Assembly (NCBI GenBank): GCA_900553295.1
Contig: USCR01000023.1
Location: 1-23,009, forward strand
Length of the DNA: 23,009 bases
Direction: 5' to 3'
Origin: an uncultured Eubacteriales bacterium
Lineage (GTDB): Bacteria; Bacillota; Clostridia; Christensenellales; Aristaeellaceae
Position numbers and translations under genes: made by a program. Under the pieces are notes generated by a model. The model worked only from the letters and a program-made list of their open reading frames with translations. It ran no database searches and was not told the origin of the DNA. Each line of letters opens with the position of its first letter. The first letter of the stretch is position 1. Shown in pieces: positions 1 through 8,460 of this stretch.

Positions 1-19
1 CCTGACTTTAGTATATCAG

Positions 20-46
20 AAAAGGCCGCATGATGCGACCTTTTTT
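20..46. terminator. Bidirectional intrinsic terminator at left edge
   Basis: The hairpin pairs AAAAGG with CCTTTT and CGCA with TGCG, with one C/A mismatch between them and a short TGA loop. A T-run follows on the plus strand and TTTTCT on the minus strand. It lies just beyond the end of the carB-dapF gene, so it probably terminates that operon on minus. It would also terminate any plus-strand gene lying off the left edge. Confidence 0.6.
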
Positions 47-54
47 GACAGGCT

Positions 55-94
55 GAGAGGGACGCATTCCCATGGAATACGTCCCTCTTTTTTT
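55..94 (+). terminator. Intrinsic terminator, plus strand
   Basis: GAGGGACG pairs with CGTCCCTC, and ATTCC pairs with GGAAT inside that stem across one C/A mismatch. Seven T residues follow on the plus strand. The minus-strand side has no T-run. It therefore best fits a plus-strand transcript arriving from left of the window and converging on carB-dapF. Confidence 0.65.
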
Positions 95-105
95 AGGCCG
101 TGACT

Positions 106-3100
106 TTAGATCTCAATCAGTCCCTCAAAGTCCCGGGTAGCGTCGCCCGTGAGCCATACCAGGCCGTTTTGCTCATAACGCACCACCAGCTCGCCCCCAG
201 GCAAGTGAACGGAGATATCCGTATCCCGGTCGCACAGGCCATTTTCCACAGCGGCAACCGCCACTGCGCACGCGCCGGTACCGCAGGCCACCGTCTCACC
301 GATGCCGCGCTCCCACACGCGCATTTTGATGATGTTCCGCTCCAGCACCGTAGCAAAGGACACATTCACCCGCTCCGGGAACAGGGGATCTGTCTCAATG
401 GCGGGGCCCACATGCTCCAGGCTAATGCGTGCCACATCGTCCACAAACTGCACCACATGGGGATTGCCCATGGACAGGCAGCTGATCCGGCGGTTCTCCC
501 CGGCCAGGAATACCTCGCGATCCATTACCCTGTCCCCATCCAGCTTCACTGGAACCTGTTCGGGCGCGAAGGCAGGCTTGCCCATATCCACCAGCACGGA
601 AAATACCGTGCTTTCCCGAATAAATAGTTGCAGGTCCTTCACCCCGGCACCCGTCTCAATGGTCATGCATTCCTTGCGTACACGGCCGCTCTCGTACAGG
701 TACTTGCCAACGCAGCGAGTGGGGTTGCCAGCGGAGGGGCTTTCGCTACCGTCGGCGTTGAACACGCGCATCTTCGCGTCGCAGGTTTCACTGGGCAGAA
801 TCAGCACAATGCCGTCGCTGCCCACGCCTGTGCGCCGGTTGGACAGGCGCACGGCAAGGGACTCGGGGCTCTCCACCGTTTGGTCGAAGCAATCAAAGTA
901 GAGGTAGTCATTGCCCGTACCGCGCATCTTCACAAAGCGGAGCTTCTCCCGCTGAGTGCGCATATCGTTGATGTCCACCAGCTCCACGTTATTGAGCGTG
1001 TAGCGGGAGGTCAGAGCGTTGGCCAGGGCATTGGCGGTATCCATGCTGGTGAACAGCGGAATGCCGCGCTCCACGGCCTTGCGGCGCATGCGTACATCCT
1101 CCAGCTGCGGCTGGCGGCCATGGCTGGAAGTGGAAATCACATACTGCACCTGATCCATTTCCAGCATTTTTTCCATCATGTCGTGGCGCACGGTGGCGGC
1201 ATACAGCCCGTGGGCCAACAGCACCTTGGCCGTGCCCGGTGTGGCAAACAGGTTGAAGCCCAGCTCCGCAAACTTCCGGGCCGTATCCACAGCCTCTTGC
1301 TTGTCCTGGTCGCGCACGGTGACCAGCAGGCCGCCCGTGTGCTTCATCTTGTAGCCGGCAGCCACCATGCCCTTGTAAATGGCCTCCTGCAGGTTGGTAC
1401 CGATGCCCAGCACCTCGCCGGTGGACTTCATTTCCGGCCCCAGATGGGTGTCCACATCCGCCAGCTTTTCAAAGCTGAAGCAGGGCACCTTCACTGCATA
1501 GTAGGGGCTCTGCCGGTACAGGCCCGTGCCATAACCCATGTCCTTGATCTTCTCCCCCAGCATGGCGCGTACAGCCAGGTCCACCATGGGTACGCCCGTC
1601 ACCTTGCTGATGTAGGGCACGGTACGGCTGGCCCGGGGATTTGCCTCAATGACATAAACCTCGTTATGGTAAATCACATACTGGATGTTGATCAGGCCCA
1701 CGGTGTTCAGCTCCAGGGCAATCGCCCGGGTGGTATCAATCAGGCGCTGATACAGCGTGCCGTTGAGGTTCCAGGCGGGATAGACCGCCATGGAGTCGCC
1801 GGAGTGCACGCCGGCCCGCTCAATATGCTCCATGATGCCGGGGATCAGCACATCCTCCCCGTCACAAATGGCGTCTGCCTCAGCCTCCACACCCTGCAGG
1901 TACTGGTCAATCAGAATGGGATTCTCAATGCCCTGGGCCAGGATGATCTTCATGTATTCAGTGATGTCCGCATCCTGGTAGGCAATGATCATGTTCTGTC
2001 CGCCCAGTACGTAGGAGGGACGTACCAATACGGGATAGCCCAGGCGATTGGCTGCCTCCAGAGCCTCCTCGCAGGTCATTACCGTGCAGCCCTGCGGGCG
2101 CTTGATGTGATGCTTCTCCATGGCGGCGTCGAACCGCTCCCGGTCCTCCGCCAGGTCGATGGCATCGGCGCTGGTGCCCAGGATGCGCACCCCGGCCTGT
2201 TGCAGGGCCTTGGTCAGTTTGATGGCCGTCTGGCCGCCAAAGGCTGCCACCACGCCCACAGGATGCTCCGTGGCGATCACGCCCAGCACATCCTCGGGTG
2301 TGAGCGGCTCGAAATACAGCCGGTCGGCGGTGTCGAAGTCCGTGGAGACGGTCTCGGGGTTGTTGTTAATCATCACCACGTCGTAGCCCGCCTGCTTGAG
2401 CATCCACACGCAATGCACGGAGGCATAGTCGAATTCGATGCCCTGGCCGATGCGGATGGGACCGGAGCCCAGCACGACTACGCAGGGCTTCTTTTCCTGC
2501 TTCTGCTCCAGGAATTCCTTGGCCTCGTTTTCCTCATCGTAGGTGGCATAGAAATACGGCGTCTGCGCCTCAAACTCAGCCGCGCAGGTGTCCACCATTT
2601 TGTACACAGGATTCCGGTGCGCCGGGGGTTCCTGGCCGCTCAGGCGGCGGATGGCGCTATCGGGATAGCCCATGGTTTTTGCCCGCAGATAGTTTTCCTC
2701 ATCCACATTGCCTTCGCGCAGGCGTTTCTCCATGGCGTAGAGGTTGGCAAACTTATGCAGGAAGAACATGTCGATCTTCGTCAGCGCATGAAGTTCCTCC
2801 AGGGAAACGCCCCGGCCAATGGCCTCATAGACGGCGTACATCCGCTCATCGGTGCACCGGCCAATCAGCTCCATCAGCGCCTGATCGGACAGCTCGCCCA
2901 GTTTCTTCATCCGCAGGGTGTCGCAGCCGATTTCCGCGCCGCGCACAGCCTTCATCAGGGCCTGCTCCACGCTCACGCCGATGGCCATCACCTCACCAGT
3001 GGCCTTCATTTGCGTGCCCAGGGTGCGCTTGCCGTACACAAACTTATCAAAGGGCCACTTCGGCAGCTTGGCCACAATATAGTCCAGCGCCGGTTCAAAG

Positions 3101-4134
3101 CAGGCGCAGGTCTTGCCGGTAATGGCATTGCGCATTTCATCCAGGGTATACCCGATGGCGATCTGCGCGGCGCACTTGGCGATGGGATACCCGGTAGCCT
3201 TGGATGCCAAGGCAGAGGAGCGACTCACCCGGGGATTGACCTCAATAACCGCGTACTCAAAGCTGTCCGGGTTCAGGGCAAACTGGCAGTTGCAGCCGCC
3301 CTCCACCTTCAGGGCCGTAATGATGTCCAGGGCGGCCCGGCGCAGCATTTGATATTCCTTGTCCGCCAGGGTCAGCGCAGGCGCCACCACGATGGAGTCG
3401 CCGGTATGCACACCCACAGGGTCAATGTTCTCCATGGAGCACACCGCCACCACGTTGCCCAAGCTGTCCCGCATGACCTCAAACTCGATTTCCTTCCACC
3501 CGGAAATGCAGCGCTCCACCAGAATCTGGGTAATGGGCGACAGGCGCAGGCCGTTTTCGGCAATCTCCTCCAGTTCCGCGCGGTTCTGGCAGATACCGCC
3601 GCCGCTGCCGCCCAGGGTGTATGCCGGGCGCACAATGACAGGATAGCCGATTTTCTCCGCAAAGGCCAGCGCGTCGGGAACATTCTCCACCACTTCGCTG
3701 GGAATGCAGGGCTGGCCGATGGCTTCCATGGTTTCCTTGAATTTCAGCCGGTCCTCCGCCTTCTCGATGGTTTCACAGGTAGCGCCCAGGAGCTTGACCC
3801 CGTGGGCATCCAGGAAGCCCTCCTTGGCCAGCTGCATGGACAGGGTCAGGCCGTTCTGGCCGCCCAGGGTGGACAGCAGGCTGTCCGGCTTTTCCTTCAG
3901 GATAATGCGCCGGATGGTTTCCAGGGTCAGCGGCTCAATGTAAATTTTATCCGCGGAAGCCCGGTCGGTCATGATGGTGGCCGGGTTCGGGTTCACCAGG
4001 ATAACCTCCAGCCCTGCCTGCTTCAGCGCACGGCAGGCCTGAGAACCGGCATAGTCAAACTCGGCGGCCTGCCCGATGACGATGGGACCGGAGCCGATAA
4101 TCATTACGCGGTGCAGTTCAGGATTCAGCGGCAT
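106..4134 (-). CDS. carB: Carbamoyl-phosphate synthase large subunit fused to a diaminopimelate epimerase-like domain
   Basis: This is one uninterrupted frame of 1342 residues. Residues 1 to about 1057 are a complete CarB: two ATP-grasp synthetase halves and a C-terminal MGS-like regulatory domain. CarB uses ammonia from CarA, bicarbonate and two ATP to make carbamoyl phosphate. Residues about 1058-1342 are a full-length DapF-like domain, the enzyme family that converts LL- to meso-diaminopimelate. It has GTGND near its start, NADGSE, MGNPHV, ERVN, WERG and ACGTGAC. The second catalytic Cys is present (residue 1284), but the first is Ala (residue 1135, in SAGNPTRC where the family has CGNGxRC). 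The start overlaps the end of carA by 10 bases, so translation is probably coupled. Internal ATGs at 963 and 927 have no good ribosome binding site, but independent dapF initiation cannot be excluded. CarB is certain; the activity of the DapF part is doubtful. Confidence 0.95.
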   Translation of the reverse strand: MPLNPELHRVMIIGSGPIVIGQAAEFDYAGSQACRALKQAGLEVILVNPNPATIMTDRASADKIYIEPLTLETIRRIILKEKPDSLLSTLGGQNGLTLSMQLAKEGFLDAHGVKLLGATCETIEKAEDRLKFKETMEAIGQPCIPSEVVENVPDALAFAEKIGYPVIVRPAYTLGGSGGGICQNRAELEEIAENGLRLSPITQILVERCISGWKEIEFEVMRDSLGNVVAVCSMENIDPVGVHTGDSIVVAPALTLADKEYQMLRRAALDIITALKVEGGCNCQFALNPDSFEYAVIEVNPRVSRSSALASKATGYPIAKCAAQIAIGYTLDEMRNAITGKTCACFEPALDYIVAKLPKWPFDKFVYGKRTLGTQMKATGEVMAIGVSVEQALMKAVRGAEIGCDTLRMKKLGELSDQALMELIGRCTDERMYAVYEAIGRGVSLEELHALTKIDMFFLHKFANLYAMEKRLREGNVDEENYLRAKTMGYPDSAIRRLSGQEPPAHRNPVYKMVDTCAAEFEAQTPYFYATYDEENEAKEFLEQKQEKKPCVVVLGSGPIRIGQGIEFDYASVHCVWMLKQAGYDVVMINNNPETVSTDFDTADRLYFEPLTPEDVLGVIATEHPVGVVAAFGGQTAIKLTKALQQAGVRILGTSADAIDLAEDRERFDAAMEKHHIKRPQGCTVMTCEEALEAANRLGYPVLVRPSYVLGGQNMIIAYQDADITEYMKIILAQGIENPILIDQYLQGVEAEADAICDGEDVLIPGIMEHIERAGVHSGDSMAVYPAWNLNGTLYQRLIDTTRAIALELNTVGLINIQYVIYHNEVYVIEANPRASRTVPYISKVTGVPMVDLAVRAMLGEKIKDMGYGTGLYRQSPYYAVKVPCFSFEKLADVDTHLGPEMKSTGEVLGIGTNLQEAIYKGMVAAGYKMKHTGGLLVTVRDQDKQEAVDTARKFAELGFNLFATPGTAKVLLAHGLYAATVRHDMMEKMLEMDQVQYVISTSSHGRQPQLEDVRMRRKAVERGIPLFTSMDTANALANALTSRYTLNNVELVDINDMRTQREKLRFVKMRGTGNDYLYFDCFDQTVESPESLAVRLSNRRTGVGSDGIVLILPSETCDAKMRVFNADGSESPSAGNPTRCVGKYLYESGRVRKECMTIETGAGVKDLQLFIRESTVFSVLVDMGKPAFAPEQVPVKLDGDRVMDREVFLAGENRRISCLSMGNPHVVQFVDDVARISLEHVGPAIETDPLFPERVNVSFATVLERNIIKMRVWERGIGETVACGTGACAVAVAAVENGLCDRDTDISVHLPGGELVVRYEQNGLVWLTGDATRDFEGLIEI

Positions 4135-5213
4135 TGGTAATCTCCTCCCATCATTTGCATAAAGCGGTCAAACAAGAAGCGCGTGTCCAGGGGACCGCCG
4201 CAGGCTTCCGGATGGAACTGTACGGAGAAGGCGGGCATGTCCTTGTAATCCAGCCCTTCGCAGGTGCCATCGTTCCCGTTGATAAAGCGCAGGGTGGCAT
4301 TGGCAGGCAGCGTCTCCGCGTCTACGGCAAAGCCGTGATTCTGGCTGGTCATATAGCTCCGTCCGGTTATCAGATCCTTGGCGGGTTGGTTGGCGCCCCG
4401 GTGGCCATATTTTAGCTTGCGGGTTTTTGCCCCCTGGGACAGCGCCAGCAGCTGATGGCCCAGGCAGATGCCAAAGGTGGGAATTTTCTGCAATTCCAGC
4501 AGGGACAGCTGCTCAATGATGCTGGTATTGTCCGCCGGATCTCCGGGGCCATTGGAAAGCATGACGCCATCAGGCTTGAGAGCAAGGATTTCCGCGGCTG
4601 TAGTGTCCGCGGGGACGCAGGTGACGTGGCAGCCGCGTTCCTCCAGGCAGCGCTGGATGCTTCCCTTGGCGCCAAAATCCCACAGCACAACGTGATACTT
4701 GCCTTGGGTCTTGCCCTCGGTAATCTCTTTGCAGCTCACATCCTGCACCGCGGGATGGAAGGGCAACGCCCGGAGCTTGGCAATCACGGCATCGGTATTT
4801 TCCGGCTTTTCCATCAGCAGGGCTGCGTTCATAACGCCCGCGCTGCGGATGCGCCGGGTCAGGCGGCGGGTATCCAGCCCGCACAGCCCCGGGATGCCTT
4901 CCTGACGCAGATACTCGTCCAGTGTACCCTGGCAGCGGAAATTGCTGGGATCGTGGCACCACTCCCGCACCACATACGCGCTCAGGCCTGGCCGGGCGCT
5001 TTCAAAGTCCTCTGGAATAACGCCATAATTGCCGATGGTCGGGAAGGTCTGAATCACGATTTGCCCTTCATAGCTGGGATCGGTGATGGTTTCCAGGTAA
5101 CCGGTCATGGCGGTGGTAAACACCAGCTCCGCATAAACGTCCTTCTCCGCGCCAAACCGGGTTCCCTCAAAGAGTTGCCCATCGGCCAGCAGTAAATATC
5201 CTTTGTTTTCCAT
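4125..5213 (-). CDS. carA: Carbamoyl-phosphate synthase small (glutaminase) subunit
   Basis: This protein of 362 residues hydrolyses glutamine and passes ammonia to CarB. The N-terminal CarA-specific domain spans roughly residues 1-165 (FEGTRFG near the start, MTGYLE around 36-41). The class I glutamine amidotransferase domain follows. Its nucleophile is Cys250 in GICLGHQ, with His334 and Glu336 in QFHPEA. The length is normal for the family. The start is ATG 12 bases after the argF stop, preceded by the purine-rich AGGGAAAGGG. The 3' end overlaps carB by 10 bases. Its position behind argF suggests a carbamoyl phosphate supply tied to arginine synthesis, though pyrimidine synthesis would also draw on it. 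Confidence 0.96.
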   Translation of the reverse strand: MENKGYLLLADGQLFEGTRFGAEKDVYAELVFTTAMTGYLETITDPSYEGQIVIQTFPTIGNYGVIPEDFESARPGLSAYVVREWCHDPSNFRCQGTLDEYLRQEGIPGLCGLDTRRLTRRIRSAGVMNAALLMEKPENTDAVIAKLRALPFHPAVQDVSCKEITEGKTQGKYHVVLWDFGAKGSIQRCLEERGCHVTCVPADTTAAEILALKPDGVMLSNGPGDPADNTSIIEQLSLLELQKIPTFGICLGHQLLALSQGAKTRKLKYGHRGANQPAKDLITGRSYMTSQNHGFAVDAETLPANATLRFINGNDGTCEGLDYKDMPAFSVQFHPEACGGPLDTRFLFDRFMQMMGGDYQCR

Positions 5214-5225
5214 TTTCCCTTTCCC

Positions 5226-6131
5226 TCACTTCATTACGGTTACAAGCACGGCTTTTTGCGCATGCAGCCGGTTCTCCGCCTCGTCGAAAATTTCCGTCGC
5301 ATGGGCCTCAAATACGTCAGCCGTTATCTCCTCGCCACGGTGGGCAGGGAGGCAATGCTGCACCATGCATCCCGCATGGGCAACGCTTAGGAGTTCCGCG
5401 TTCACCTGGTAGCCCTGGAACACGCGCTCCCGCACGGCCTTTTCCTCCTCCTGGCCCATGGACGCCCACACGTCAGTAAAGACTACGTCCGCATCCTTAG
5501 CCGCTTCCAGGGGCGATTCAGTGCACAGGAACATGCCGGGATAATCCTTGGTAAATTCCATCACCTTCGGATCGGGTTGGTAATCCTTGGGGCAGGCCAC
5601 GGACACATGCATGCCGGTTTTCAGTCCGCCCACAATCAGGGAATTGGCCATGTTGTTTCCGTCGCCGATGTAGCACATGTTCAGCCCCGCCAGCTTACCC
5701 TTGTGCTCCCGGATGGTCATCAGATCCGCCAGCACCTGGCACGGGTGGCAGAAGTCCGTCAGGCCGTTAATAATCGGGATGGAGCCGTACCGGGCCAGAT
5801 CCTCCACCTCTTCCTGGGCAAAGGTGCGGATCATGATGCCATCCAAATAACGGCTGAGTACCCGGGCTGTGTCCTGCACGGGTTCTCCCCGGCCGATCTG
5901 CAAATCCCGGGAAGAGAGGAACAGCGCGTGGCCCCCCAGCTGATACATACCCGTTTCAAAGCTGACGCGGGTGCGGGTGGAGGACTTTTCAAAAATCATG
6001 CCCAGAGTTTTTCCCGCCAGCAAGGGGTGAGCAATGCCGGCCTTGCGCTCCGCCTTGAGCCGGTCCGCCAGGTCCAGTATGCCGAGAATTTCCTCCGGGG
6101 TGCAGTCCATGAGCTTCAACAGGTGTTTCAC
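5226..6131 (-). CDS. argF: Ornithine carbamoyltransferase
   Basis: The enzyme condenses carbamoyl phosphate with ornithine to give citrulline in arginine synthesis. With the GTG start at 6131 it has 301 residues, the usual family size. The carbamoyl phosphate-binding STRTR is at residues 51-55, HPCQ at 129-132 and the ornithine-loop HCLP at 259-262. The GTG is preferred over an ATG 48 bases upstream because GGAGG (6140-6144) lies 8 bases before it. The upstream ATG is also at or before the expected transcription start. It is the first gene of an argF-carA-carB(dapF) operon. I found no clear ArgR operator. The catabolic role of the same enzyme family (arginine deiminase pathway) is less likely without arcA or arcC nearby. 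Confidence 0.95.
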   Translation of the reverse strand: MKHLLKLMDCTPEEILGILDLADRLKAERKAGIAHPLLAGKTLGMIFEKSSTRTRVSFETGMYQLGGHALFLSSRDLQIGRGEPVQDTARVLSRYLDGIMIRTFAQEEVEDLARYGSIPIINGLTDFCHPCQVLADLMTIREHKGKLAGLNMCYIGDGNNMANSLIVGGLKTGMHVSVACPKDYQPDPKVMEFTKDYPGMFLCTESPLEAAKDADVVFTDVWASMGQEEEKAVRERVFQGYQVNAELLSVAHAGCMVQHCLPAHRGEEITADVFEAHATEIFDEAENRLHAQKAVLVTVMK

Positions 6132-6170
6132 GGTCTCATCCTCCGCCTTTCTTCTATTGTCCTTCGGCTT

Positions 6171-6199
6171 ATTGTACACGCTTCCGGCGCGTTTGTGAA
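6171..6199 (-). promoter_or_regulatory. Sigma-A-type promoter of argF-carA-carB
   Basis: The -35 is TTCACA (6194-6199) and the -10 is TACAAT (6171-6176), with a 17-base spacer; each matches the consensus at 5 of 6 positions. The predicted start of transcription lies about 30 bases before the argF GTG. Confidence 0.75.
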
Positions 6200-6207
6200 G
6201 CCCCTTT

Positions 6208-6235
6208 CACACCTTTTCCAGCCCGCGCATAAGCT
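6208..6235 (+). promoter_or_regulatory. Possible sigma-K-like promoter of the LysM gene
   Basis: CACA (6208-6211) fits the mACm form of a sigma-K -35. Sixteen bases later GCATAAGCT (6227-6235) fits most of the gCATAnnnTA -10, failing only the last A. No sigma-A promoter is visible here. These elements are short and could occur by chance. Confidence 0.35.
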
Positions 6236-6267
6236 GAAGGCGAGGATTGATGAAAGGAGCGCGAATC

Positions 6268-7008
6268 ATGCAACAGCAATCCACTACATCCACCCCGGTG
6301 GTATGTCCCCGCGGCACCAGTGCCTATACCTGGCAGGAAGGCGACACCCTGGAGAGCGTCGCCCGTGACCGGGGCATCACCGCCCAGTCCATGACCCTGG
6401 CCAACCCGGACACGGACTTCAACACCCTGGCCGCAGGCAGCACCGTGTGCATCCCGCCCCGCATTTTCAGCTGCCTGAGCGGCGAGCTTTATCAGGTCAA
6501 GGCAGGAGATACCTTCCAGAAAATCGCGGAAGCCTACGGCATCAGTACCCTGGAACTGGCGGAGCGCAATCCCGGCGTTAAGGAAAGCGAGCTGCAAATC
6601 GGCCAGGTCATCTGCGTGCCCAAGACAGAAACCTCCAACGGCGGCAACCAGCAAAATGGTTCCACCTCCACCTGGAGCTGCCCCGCGGGCTACGCGGCGC
6701 GCACCGTCCGGGAAGGTCAAAGCTACGCCGATCTGCTCATCGAGAACAACGTCTCCTACCGTGCCATGCGTACTACCAACCCCCAGCTGGTTCCCGGACG
6801 GTTGATCACAGGTATGCGCTACTGCGCGCCGCCCGCCGGCACCCGTCAGTTGTGCGGCACAGGCACCCAAACCTATACCGTGCAGCCAGACGAAACCCTG
6901 GCCATGGTAGCCGAGCGCTTCCGCACCACGCCGGGAAGGCTCATGCAGCTCAATCCCACGCTGTTGCCCACGGACTTTTCCTCAGGCACCATCATCTGCG
7001 TGCCCTGA
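6268..7008 (+). CDS. LysM-repeat protein with four Cys-bracketed repeats
   Basis: The protein has 246 residues and consists of four LysM modules (about residues 18-64, 73-118, 142-188 and 201-246). LysM binds N-acetylglucosamine-containing glycans such as peptidoglycan. There is no signal peptide or membrane segment, as in several spore coat and cortex-associated LysM proteins. A short Asn/Gly/Gln/Ser-rich linker (about 121-136) separates repeats 2 and 3. Eight cysteines (13, 61, 69, 116, 138, 186, 196, 244) bracket the repeats in pairs 47-48 residues apart. The ATG at 6268 was chosen because AAAGGAG (6253-6259) lies 8 bases upstream; an in-frame TTG/ATG at 6247/6250 lacks such a site. It is a lone plus-strand gene, divergent from argF. 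A spore envelope role is my inference; the exact function is unknown. Confidence 0.85.
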   Translation: MQQQSTTSTPVVCPRGTSAYTWQEGDTLESVARDRGITAQSMTLANPDTDFNTLAAGSTVCIPPRIFSCLSGELYQVKAGDTFQKIAEAYGISTLELAERNPGVKESELQIGQVICVPKTETSNGGNQQNGSTSTWSCPAGYAARTVREGQSYADLLIENNVSYRAMRTTNPQLVPGRLITGMRYCAPPAGTRQLCGTGTQTYTVQPDETLAMVAERFRTTPGRLMQLNPTLLPTDFSSGTIICVP

Positions 7009-7014
7009 CGCCCG

Positions 7015-7046
7015 AAAAAAAGGATCGGCTATGCCGGTCCTTTTTT
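7015..7046. terminator. Bidirectional terminator between LysM gene and fumarase beta
   Basis: GGATCGGC pairs with GCCGGTCC (one G-U pair) around a TAT loop. It is flanked by an A-run on the left and a T-run on the right, so it can work on both strands. It overlaps the stop codon of the fumarase beta gene and ends both converging transcripts. Confidence 0.85.
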
Positions 7047-7608
7047 AACGGTGATCCCGCTGCGCCAGATATGCCGCCTGTCCCTGGGCAAAGGCATCGC
7101 CGCCCTGCGCGTCCACGGCTACCACCAGGGGCAGCTCCTGCAGGGTCAGCCGCTTGATGGACTCCGGACCCAGGTCGTCATAGGCGATCACTTCACAGGA
7201 GGTTACGCAGCTGGCCATGAGCGCCGCCGCGCCGCCAATGGCGGCAAAATACACCGCGGGATACGCCTGCATGGCTTCCACCACCGGCGCGGTACGCTTG
7301 CCCTTGCCAATCATGCCCCGCAATCCCTTTTCCAGGAGCTTTGGAGTATAGGCATCCATGCGGATGGATGTGGTAGGGCCAATGGAGCCAATGGCGCGCC
7401 CAGCGGGGGTAGGCGTAGGGCCAGCATAATAAATCACCTGTCCCTCCAGGGGCAAGGGGAGCGTTTCCCCACGCTCCATGGCTTCCACCAGGCGCAAATG
7501 CGCGGCATCCCGGGCAGTATACACCACGCCGGAAAGCAATACCTGATCCCCCGCGCGCAGGGACAGAACGTCCTCCCGGGACAGGGGTGTGGTTAGCTTG
7601 CGGATCAT
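7045..7608 (-). CDS. Fe-S fumarate hydratase, beta (C-terminal domain) subunit
   Basis: The protein has 187 residues and matches the C-terminal half of class I fumarases, which is a separate beta subunit in many anaerobes. Diagnostic stretches are VYTARDAAH, YYAGPTP, GPTTSIRMD and GKGKR. With the alpha subunit it catalyses fumarate/malate interconversion. The start has AAGGAGG 6 bases upstream, overlapping the alpha stop codon, which suggests coupled translation. The closely related L-tartrate dehydratase beta subunit cannot be fully excluded. Confidence 0.9.
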   Translation of the reverse strand: MIRKLTTPLSREDVLSLRAGDQVLLSGVVYTARDAAHLRLVEAMERGETLPLPLEGQVIYYAGPTPTPAGRAIGSIGPTTSIRMDAYTPKLLEKGLRGMIGKGKRTAPVVEAMQAYPAVYFAAIGGAAALMASCVTSCEVIAYDDLGPESIKRLTLQELPLVVAVDAQGGDAFAQGQAAYLAQRDHR

Positions 7609-7620
7609 GGCTTTCCCTCC

Positions 7621-8460
7621 TTACAGGGTGATGCTTTGGTGACGGGTTACATGGCAGCTCACATTTACGGCCACCGGCAGGCCCGCAATATGCGTGGGCG
7701 CGGTAAGGATGTGCAGCCCCAGGGCAGTGGTTTCTCCCCCCAGGCCCTGGGGGCCAATGCCCGTGCGGTTGATTTCCGCCAAGAGTTCTTCCTCCAGCGC
7801 TGCATAGTACGGATCGGGATTACGCTGGTCCAGGGGCAGCAGCAGCGCTTCCTTGGCCAGCTGGGCCACCCGCTCAAAGTCGCCGCCAATGCCGATGCCC
7901 AGCACCATGGGCGGGCAAGGATTCGCGCCCGCGTCGCGCACGGTTTGCAACACCATCCGTTTCACGCCCGCCAGACCGTCGGCAGGGGTAAGCATTTTCA
8001 GCTGGCTCATGTTCTCGCTGCCAAAGCCTTTGGGCGCCACGGTGAGCTTCAGCGTATCCCCAGGCACCAGCTGCACATGCAGGATGGCCGGGGTGTTATC
8101 CCCGGTATTCACCCGTCGCAAAGGGTCGCCCACCACGGACTTGCGCAGCAACCCCTCCGTGTAGCCCTTGCGGACGCCCTCATTCACCGCGGCCTGGAAA
8201 TCCCCGGTGATATGCACGTCCTGCCCCACCTGGGCAAACACCACCGCCATGCCCGTATCCTGGCAGATGGGCATTCGCTCCTGCCGGGCAATCTGCTCAT
8301 TGCGGCACAGGATATGCAGGATCTCCCGCGCAGGGGCAAAGGGCTCCTGCCGCTCCGCGGTGCACAGGGCACAGCGGACGTCCTCCGCCAGGAAGCAGTT
8401 GGCCTCCACGCATAGCTTAGCAATGGCCTCCGTCACCTGGGATGCGTCAATCTCTCTCAT
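7621..8460 (-). CDS. Fe-S fumarate hydratase, alpha (N-terminal domain) subunit
   Basis: The protein has 279 residues and carries the catalytic cluster-binding half of class I fumarase. Likely [4Fe-4S] ligands are Cys66 (CQDTG), Cys182 (NPCPP) and Cys269 (SCHVTRH). GSENMS and GPQGLGG are also present. The start is the ATG at 8460, which overlaps the rsmI stop as ATGA and has GGGGGAGG 7 bases upstream. Further upstream starts would run into rsmI and add unrelated low-complexity sequence. The enzyme would be oxygen-sensitive, fitting an anaerobe. It may serve a partial, possibly reductive, TCA pathway; tartrate dehydratase alpha is the main alternative. Confidence 0.92.
   Translation of the reverse strand: MREIDASQVTEAIAKLCVEANCFLAEDVRCALCTAERQEPFAPAREILHILCRNEQIARQERMPICQDTGMAVVFAQVGQDVHITGDFQAAVNEGVRKGYTEGLLRKSVVGDPLRRVNTGDNTPAILHVQLVPGDTLKLTVAPKGFGSENMSQLKMLTPADGLAGVKRMVLQTVRDAGANPCPPMVLGIGIGGDFERVAQLAKEALLLPLDQRNPDPYYAALEEELLAEINRTGIGPQGLGGETTALGLHILTAPTHIAGLPVAVNVSCHVTRHQSITL

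Noticed and set aside
961..990. A separate dapF gene starting at the internal ATG at 963
   Set aside because: The frame is open throughout and only a weak GGTGG lies 11 bases upstream. A fusion is the simpler reading, though internal initiation is not excluded.
628..4140. A very long plus-strand open frame (1170 codons) opposite carB-dapF
   Set aside because: It is the antisense shadow of a clearly real gene. Its His/Gln/Gly/Ala-rich composition matches no family I know and it has no ribosome binding site; GC-biased codon use leaves few stops on the other strand.
6132..6267. ArgR operator in the argF promoter region
   Set aside because: No pair of sequences resembling the TNTGAAT-ATTCANA box was found near the -35/-10, so regulation by arginine cannot be claimed from sequence.
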